The notes under the pieces: generated by a model
The model's input: the letters and a program-made list of their open reading frames with translations, nothing else
Database searches by the model: none
Told to the model about the DNA's origin: nothing
Source of the DNA: WHSW01 sp963767285
Lineage (GTDB): Bacteria > Actinomycetota > Thermoleophilia > Solirubrobacterales > 70-9
Direction: 5' to 3'
Assembly: GCA_963767285.1 (NCBI GenBank)
Contig: CAVYDJ010000004.1
Coordinates: forward strand, 372,001-436,000
Length of the DNA: 64,000 nt
Shown here: in pieces, positions 59,164 through 64,000 of the stretch
How positions within the stretch are numbered: position 1 is the first letter of the stretch
How the letters are laid out: every line of letters begins with the position of its first letter
Position numbers and translations under genes: made by a program

Positions 59164-60590
59164 TGGCAGACGACGCCCCGGCGAATCGCGAGATCCTCGG
59201 CCGCAGCCGGATATTCACCCCGGAGGTCATCAACGACATCCACGTGAAGTCCGAACTCGGGCGCTACCGGATGCGCGGCTTCTCGATGTTCAAGAAGCTC
59301 CCGCACTGGGACGACCTGATCTTCCTGCCGGGGACGCTGACCCGGTTCGTGATCGAGGGCTACCGGGAGAAGTGCGACACGAAGACGGTCCTCGGCGCGC
59401 GCTTCGCGCAGAAGCCACTCGAGCTCGACATCCCGATCTACATCACCGGGATGAGCTTCGGGGCCCTGTCGCTGGAGGCGAAGATGGCGCTGGCCAAGGG
59501 CGCGTCGATGGCGGGCACCGCGACCTGCTCCGGGGAGGGCGGGATGATCCCGCCCGAGCGCGACCTGTCGACCAAGTGGTACTACCAGGTCATTCAGAGC
59601 CGGTACGGCTTCAACCCCCACCACCTGATGCTCGCCGACGGGGTCGAGTTCTTCATCGGCCAAGGGTGCAAGGTCGGCCTGGGCGGCCACCTGATGGGCC
59701 AGAAGGTGACCGAGCAGGTCGCCGAGATGCGCTCGCTCCCGGCGGGGATCGACCAGCGGTCCCCGGCGCGCCATCCCGACTGGCTCGGGCCCGACGACCT
59801 CTCGCTGAAGGTCCAGGAGACGCGGGAGGCGACCAACTACGAGGTTCCGATCCAGCTCAAGCTCGGCGCCGCGCGCGTCTACGACGATGTCCGCATGGCG
59901 GCCAAGTGCGGCCCCGACGTCATCTACCTCGACGGCGCGGAGGGCGGCACCGGCGCCGGCCCCCACCTTGCCGCGGAGGAGACCGGGATCCCGTTGCTCG
60001 CCGCGATCCCGGAGGCACGGCGGGCGCTCGAGGACGTCGGCCTCGTCGACGAGGTCGACCTGGTGGTCGCGGGGGGCATCCGCAACGGCGGCGACGTCGC
60101 CAAGTGCCTGGCCCTCGGCGCGGACGCGATCGCGATCGGGCACTCGGCGCTGATGGCGCTCAATTGCAACAAGGAGATCCCCGGCGTCACCGACTACGAG
60201 GGGACGGTCGGCGTCCCGGCCGGCCAGTGTTACCACTGCCACACCGGCCGCTGTCCCGTCGGCATCACCACTCAGGACCCCGAGCTGCGCAAGCGCCTGC
60301 ACGTGGAGGAGGCCGCCCAGCGCGTGTTCAACTTCCTCCACACGCTGACGCTCGAGGTGCAGATGCTCGCCCGCGCCTGCGGCAAGACGAGCGTCCATAA
60401 CCTCGAACCAGAGGATCTCGCCGCGCTGACGATCGAGGCATCGGCCATGGCGAGGGTGCCGCTCGCCGGCACCGACTACATCCCCGGTGTCACCGAGGGC
60501 AAGGCGCTGGAGGAGATCCGCACCCTGCTGGACCAGCACCTGGAGAACCCGGTCGATTACCTGCCGCAGCCGGCCGAGGAGACATCGTGA
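59163..60590 (+). CDS. FMN-binding glutamate-synthase domain protein (GlxD-like)
   Basis: 475 residues. FMN-binding barrel: ITGMSFGALSLEAKMALAKG near residue 97, YLDGAEGGTGAGPHL near residue 257 and VAGGIRNGGDVAKCLALGA near 302. The [3Fe-4S] cysteines are Cys356, Cys359 and Cys364 (CYHCHTGRCPVG). It transfers reducing power to 2-iminoglutarate formation. It is the third GltB-like subunit in this operon; the ATG overlaps the previous stop. Confidence 0.93.
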   Translation: MADDAPANREILGRSRIFTPEVINDIHVKSELGRYRMRGFSMFKKLPHWDDLIFLPGTLTRFVIEGYREKCDTKTVLGARFAQKPLELDIPIYITGMSFGALSLEAKMALAKGASMAGTATCSGEGGMIPPERDLSTKWYYQVIQSRYGFNPHHLMLADGVEFFIGQGCKVGLGGHLMGQKVTEQVAEMRSLPAGIDQRSPARHPDWLGPDDLSLKVQETREATNYEVPIQLKLGAARVYDDVRMAAKCGPDVIYLDGAEGGTGAGPHLAAEETGIPLLAAIPEARRALEDVGLVDEVDLVVAGGIRNGGDVAKCLALGADAIAIGHSALMALNCNKEIPGVTDYEGTVGVPAGQCYHCHTGRCPVGITTQDPELRKRLHVEEAAQRVFNFLHTLTLEVQMLARACGKTSVHNLEPEDLAALTIEASAMARVPLAGTDYIPGVTEGKALEEIRTLLDQHLENPVDYLPQPAEETS

Positions 60591-61015
60591 CGGCCGAGCC
60601 CGAGAAGATCGTCTCGATCGACGCCGAGTACCTCTCAGGCGAGCGCTTCCCCTACCAGGAGGACATCTCGCTGGTCGAGGACATCGACCTGGAGGCGGCG
60701 ACCCCCGGCAAGGACCTGAACTGGCTCGAGGACGTCGAGCTGCTGGTCGAGGAGGGGACGCCGGCGGTCTTCGACCGCTACTCGAACTCGTTCCTGCGGA
60801 TCCACTTCCCGATCCCCGAAGGCCGGGAGGATGAGATCGCGCGCAAGGTGCTGATCGCCCACCTGCAGGCCGGGAACTCCTACGGCATCCGGCTGAAGGA
60901 GGCTCACGCCAAGTTCGCTCAGCCCGAACTCGGACCCTGGGTCGAGGGTTCGGCGACGGTCGGCGGGGACTGGAAGCCGTCGGTGCTCGAGGGCTGGGAA
61001 CCGCCGGAGCACTGA
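60587..61015 (+). CDS. Conserved-position protein of unknown function in the glutamate-synthase cluster
   Basis: 142 residues, GTG start overlapping the stop of GlxD-like. Acidic N-terminus (SIDAEYLSGERFPYQED, LEDIDLEA), then FRIHFPIPEGREDEIARK and HAKFAQPELGPWVEG; no family recognised. It is placed between the glutamate-synthase-like genes and the FAD oxidoreductases, so a role as accessory or subunit of these is likely, by inference. Confidence 0.65.
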   Translation: MTAEPEKIVSIDAEYLSGERFPYQEDISLVEDIDLEAATPGKDLNWLEDVELLVEEGTPAVFDRYSNSFLRIHFPIPEGREDEIARKVLIAHLQAGNSYGIRLKEAHAKFAQPELGPWVEGSATVGGDWKPSVLEGWEPPEH

Positions 61016-62296
61016 GTGCGGCAGTCCGCTCGGCACCTGGTGATCGGGGCGGGCGTCCACGGACTTTCGACGGCGTGGCACCTCGCCGAAGCGGGCGAGG
61101 ACGTCCTCGTGGTGGACAAGTCCCACGTTGCCGCCGGGGCGTCCGGAATCGCCTGCGGGGTGATCCGCAACAACTACTTCCAGCCGGCGATGCAGGAGCT
61201 GATGGCGGCGTGCGTGGAGATCTGGGAGTCCGATCCCGGCGCGCTCCACTACCACCCGACCGGCTACGTGGCGCTCGGCCCGCCGTCCCAGGAGCCCGAC
61301 CTGGTCAAGGTGTTCGAGCGCCAGCAGGCGATCGGCTACCCGTCGGAGCTCCACACGGGCGAGCCGGCGGTGCGCGACCACATGCGCGGCCTGTACCCCG
61401 ATTGGCGCGCCGAGGGACTGAGCGTCTGCCTGCACGAGCACGCCGGCGGTTTCGCCTTCAACCGCGAGTCGATGCTGGGCCTGGCGGACAAGGCGCGCGC
61501 CGCGGGGGCACGGATCGAAGAGGGCGTCGAGGTGACCGGCTTTGCCGACGACGGCTCGGGCGCCGTGACCGCCGTGGAGACGAGCGCGGGCCCCATCGAG
61601 GTCGAGCAGGTCGTGGTCGCGGTCGGGCCATGGATCCCGCACGTGTGGGAGATGCTCGGGCTGCCCGATTTGATCGACGTGCGCTCGGGGGACGGCTCGG
61701 TCGAGCGGGAGGTGGCGATGTGGACCTACTGGTACCTGCAGGAGGGCGAGGTGGAGATGGCGCCGTCGAGCCTGGACACGGTGCTCGGCGCCGAGGGTCC
61801 CGTCCTGCACGTCGACTCCGATCGCCCGCTGTCCGACGACGAGGGGCGGCCGGTCACCGACGAGCCGTGGGGCATCTACGTCAAGCCCGATCGCGACTCG
61901 GTCCAAGGCGGCGCCCAGCCGTTGCCTTTGGGCCCCGATCTCAGCCTCGAGCCGTATCCGAGCGGGACCGTCGAGCCGGGTTTCTCCGACCTCTGGTGCT
62001 CGGCCCTCTCGCACTGCATGGAGCGCTTCGAGGGCTGCCGCGGCGCCTACCGCCAGGTGCGCTCGGGCGGGGCGGGCGCGTTCACCGCGGACAACTTCCC
62101 GGTCTTCGACTACGTGCGCCCCAACGTCTACGTCGCCGCCGACTCCAATCACGGTTACAAGATGATCGCCGTCGGGCGGGAGATCGCCCGCGTCCTCGCG
62201 GGCGAGCGTTCCTCGCTGCTGCACCCGTTCCGCTTCGAGCGCTTCTCGACCGGCGACCTGCACCCCGTCTCGCACAGCCCGTACCCGTGGAGCTGA
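61016..62296 (+). CDS. FAD-dependent amine oxidoreductase (DAO/sarcosine-oxidase family)
   Basis: 426 residues, GTG start. The dinucleotide-binding fold is VIGAGVHGLSTAWHLAEAGEDVLVVDK (residues 8-34), then GASGIACGVIRNNYFQPA, and the C-terminal NVYVAADSNHGYKMIAVG near residue 370. It resembles sarcosine oxidase beta or N-methylglutamate dehydrogenase FAD subunits. It is paired with a paralogue downstream. Confidence 0.88.
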   Translation: MRQSARHLVIGAGVHGLSTAWHLAEAGEDVLVVDKSHVAAGASGIACGVIRNNYFQPAMQELMAACVEIWESDPGALHYHPTGYVALGPPSQEPDLVKVFERQQAIGYPSELHTGEPAVRDHMRGLYPDWRAEGLSVCLHEHAGGFAFNRESMLGLADKARAAGARIEEGVEVTGFADDGSGAVTAVETSAGPIEVEQVVVAVGPWIPHVWEMLGLPDLIDVRSGDGSVEREVAMWTYWYLQEGEVEMAPSSLDTVLGAEGPVLHVDSDRPLSDDEGRPVTDEPWGIYVKPDRDSVQGGAQPLPLGPDLSLEPYPSGTVEPGFSDLWCSALSHCMERFEGCRGAYRQVRSGGAGAFTADNFPVFDYVRPNVYVAADSNHGYKMIAVGREIARVLAGERSSLLHPFRFERFSTGDLHPVSHSPYPWS

Positions 62297-63534
62297 GCGA
62301 CTCCGCCGATTGCGTCGTCGTCGGTGGCGGCGTGCTCGGCCTATCGGCCGCGTGGCGCCTCGCCGAGCGCGGCGCCGACGTGCTGGTGCTCGACAAGGGC
62401 CGGATCGGTGGCGGCGCCTCCGGAGCTGCCGGGGGGATCGTGCGCAACTACTACCGCGCCCCGGCGATCACCGACATCGTCCGCCAGTCGGTCGAGATGT
62501 TCGAGGCGGACCCCGAGGCCCACGGCTTCCGCCAGGTCGGCTACGTCGCCGCGGTGCCCGAAACGCAGGTCGATGACCTGGTCGCGATCCACGGCCGCCA
62601 CCGCGAGTGCGGATACGGGTCCGAGCTCGTCCTCGGCGAGGAGGCGTGTCGCGAATATCTCCAGTGGACCTGGCCGGACTGGGAGGCACCGGTCGCCGCG
62701 CTGCTCCACGAGCGCCGCGGCGGCTGGGCCGACCCGGCGCGCACGATCCGCCACCTCGCCGACCAAGCGCGCGCCGCCGGCGCCGAGATCGCTGAGGATG
62801 TGGAGGTCACCGGGATCGAGGCGGGCGATGGGGTGGACGCCCTCGAGACCACGCGCGGGCGGATCAGCTGCGACCGCCTCATGCTCGCGCCGGGTCCGTG
62901 GGCCGCCGGCGTCCTGGAAATGCTTGGCGGCGACTGGCCGCCCATTTCTTATCTGAAGGCCCAGGAAGGGGAGTTCGAGCTTCGCGCGGCGGTCACAGGC
63001 CCGCGCGCCGGCCAGGAGCCCCCGGTGATCCACCTCGACCAGTCCGGCCCCCTCCGCTCAGACGCCGACGGGCGAGTGCTGGTCGACGGCCCGTGGGGCA
63101 TCTACTTCCGCGTCGGCGCCGGCGGGACCGCTGTCACCGGCGGCGGCCTACCCGTCCCGCTGATCGAGCCCGACCTCGACCCCTACGGCCCCGACAACCC
63201 CCAGCACGCCGCCGAGCCGGAGTTCGCCGACTTCTTCACCTCAGGCCTCGCCACGGCGATCGCTCGCTTCCGCGGCCACGCGGCCGACTGGCGGACGACC
63301 CTCGCGGGCGGCATCGTCTCCCACACCCCCGACAACTACCCGATCTGCGACTGGGTGGCCCCCAACGCCTACGCGATCGTCGACTCGGGCCACGGCTTCA
63401 AGCTCCTCGCCCTCGCCCGCCTGGCGGCGGACGAGTTCCTGGACGGCGAGCCGCGCCTGGACCCCTTCCGCCTGTCGCGTTTCGAGCGCGGCGAAACACA
63501 CCCGGCCTCCCAGGGCCCGTATCCGTGGACGTAG
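62287..63534 (+). CDS. Second FAD-dependent amine oxidoreductase
   Basis: 415 residues from GTG 62287, overlapping the previous gene by ten bases. VVGGGVLGLSAAWRLAERGADVLVLDKGRIGGGASGAAGG is the FAD-binding N-terminus; the C-terminus YAIVDSGHGFKLLALARLAA matches the same site in the preceding paralogue. The pair are tandem duplicates, perhaps forming a heteromer. Confidence 0.88.
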   Translation: MELSDSADCVVVGGGVLGLSAAWRLAERGADVLVLDKGRIGGGASGAAGGIVRNYYRAPAITDIVRQSVEMFEADPEAHGFRQVGYVAAVPETQVDDLVAIHGRHRECGYGSELVLGEEACREYLQWTWPDWEAPVAALLHERRGGWADPARTIRHLADQARAAGAEIAEDVEVTGIEAGDGVDALETTRGRISCDRLMLAPGPWAAGVLEMLGGDWPPISYLKAQEGEFELRAAVTGPRAGQEPPVIHLDQSGPLRSDADGRVLVDGPWGIYFRVGAGGTAVTGGGLPVPLIEPDLDPYGPDNPQHAAEPEFADFFTSGLATAIARFRGHAADWRTTLAGGIVSHTPDNYPICDWVAPNAYAIVDSGHGFKLLALARLAADEFLDGEPRLDPFRLSRFERGETHPASQGPYPWT

Positions 63535-63563
63535 CCCGGCTCGGATTGACTTCCCCGGAGGGC

Positions 63564-64000
63564 TCAACCCGCTGCGATCAGCGCGACGCCGGCCAGCGCC
63601 AAACACACCCCCGCGCCCTGGATCGTGACCAGGCGCTCGCCCAGAACTCCGCGGGCGAGGACGACAGTCGTCACGGGATAGAGCGAGGCCAGTACGGCGA
63701 CGACGCTCAGCAGGCCGGTGTCGGTCCCAAGGGTGAAGCAGGCGTTGGCACCGACGTCGAGGAGGCCGATCAGCAGGAGGCTCGGGATGACCGCCCGGTC
63801 GGTGGTCAGGCCCGGGCGCAGGGCGACGACCGCGCCGATCAGGAGGGCGGCCGCGGTGGCGCGGGCGACCAGGAGGGCCCAGAACGGGTCGGCCGAGTCG
63901 ACGGCGGCGTCCATGCCGACGAAGAAGCCGCCGAAGCCGAGGGCGGCGACGCCGCTGAGGATCAGGGCTTCGCGGGAGCCCTGGGTTGCCGACGCGTCCG
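63564..64000 (-). CDS. EamA/DMT transporter, 5' partial
   Basis: The frame is open to the end of the window, so the gene starts beyond it. About 145 residues are visible: VARATAAALLIGAVVA, PSLLLIGLLDVGANACFTLGT, LSVVAVLASLYPVTTVVLA, and AGVCLALAGVALIAAG are helices of an EamA repeat. It converges with the FAD gene and may export an amine product. Confidence 0.85.
   Translation of the reverse strand, partial: DASATQGSREALILSGVAALGFGGFFVGMDAAVDSADPFWALLVARATAAALLIGAVVALRPGLTTDRAVIPSLLLIGLLDVGANACFTLGTDTGLLSVVAVLASLYPVTTVVLARGVLGERLVTIQGAGVCLALAGVALIAAG

Noticed and set aside
1..64000. CRISPR arrays and rRNA operons
   Set aside because: No regularly spaced repeats and no rRNA-like sequence were seen on either strand; repeats present are att sites, domain repeats and tRNA fragments.

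Overview
This window is GC-rich DNA with dense, often overlapping genes (many ATGA, GTGA or TGATG junctions) and frequent GTG/TTG starts. The gene set fits an aerobic Gram-positive of the deep actinobacterial class Thermoleophilia, perhaps Solirubrobacterales: a split aa3-type oxidase operon, many secreted proteins with basic or proline-rich tails, PucR/GntR regulators and small one- or two-helix membrane proteins. The taxonomic placement is inference; no rRNA is present.

Layout. 0-5.6 kb: end of a secreted beta-propeller gene, then a canonical cytochrome c oxidase operon ctaC-ctaD-(USP-like)-ctaE. 5.7-9.4 kb: a 5'-truncated secreted repeat gene, a secreted small protein, a membrane-anchored USP-like protein, a diheme cytochrome c and a CBS-pair protein. 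9.4-14.5 kb (minus strand): a second oxidase-like operon, coxB-like, coxA-like, ctaA, ctaB, a 36-residue membrane peptide and a 94-residue membrane protein. Its subunit I homologue has lost all six metal-ligand histidines, the cross-linked Tyr, both proton-channel key residues and the heme-propionate Arg pair. Its subunit II homologue has lost three of the four main CuA side-chain ligands I can align. This redox-dead oxidase pair, linked to intact heme A synthesis genes, is the most unusual system in the window.

14.6-22.2 kb: PAP2-like and LPG-synthase-like membrane proteins, thioredoxin reductase, a lysyl-oxidase homologue, an MBL-fold hydrolase, an EamA transporter and a secreted TIM-barrel protein. 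22.3-29.8 kb (minus): an acyl-CoA degradation operon with two tandem cupins and an aminotransferase, an RTX-like secreted protein and a thiolase. 29.9-37.0 kb: small housekeeping genes, a class A beta-lactamase-fold protein, and a DUF1015/cobalamin adenosyltransferase/OsmC (frameshifted)/SDR/Nudix operon.

37.0-46.2 kb: tRNA-Pro, tRNA-Arg and tRNA-His. The tRNA-His 3' half is repeated exactly (50 bp) at 46.17 kb, bounding an 8.1-kb integrated element. Its cargo is a large frameshifted secreted glycosidase-like protein, two tandem secreted paralogues, a replication-relaxation protein, an excisionase-like protein and a tyrosine integrase broken by about ten frameshifts. 46.2-52.7 kb: a beta-helix/Ig-like/PASTA secreted protein, a secreted alpha/beta hydrolase, and GntR and GAF-PucR regulators.

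52.8-64 kb: a nitrogen cluster made of an Amt transporter, three small membrane proteins, a class I amidotransferase, a glutamine-synthetase-family ligase, split glutamate-synthase-like proteins (GlxB/C/D type), an unknown 142-residue protein, two FAD amine-oxidase-like enzymes and an EamA exporter running off the end. This resembles N-methylglutamate-type (gamma-glutamyl amide) pathways for amine assimilation, but the substrate cannot be read from the sequence.
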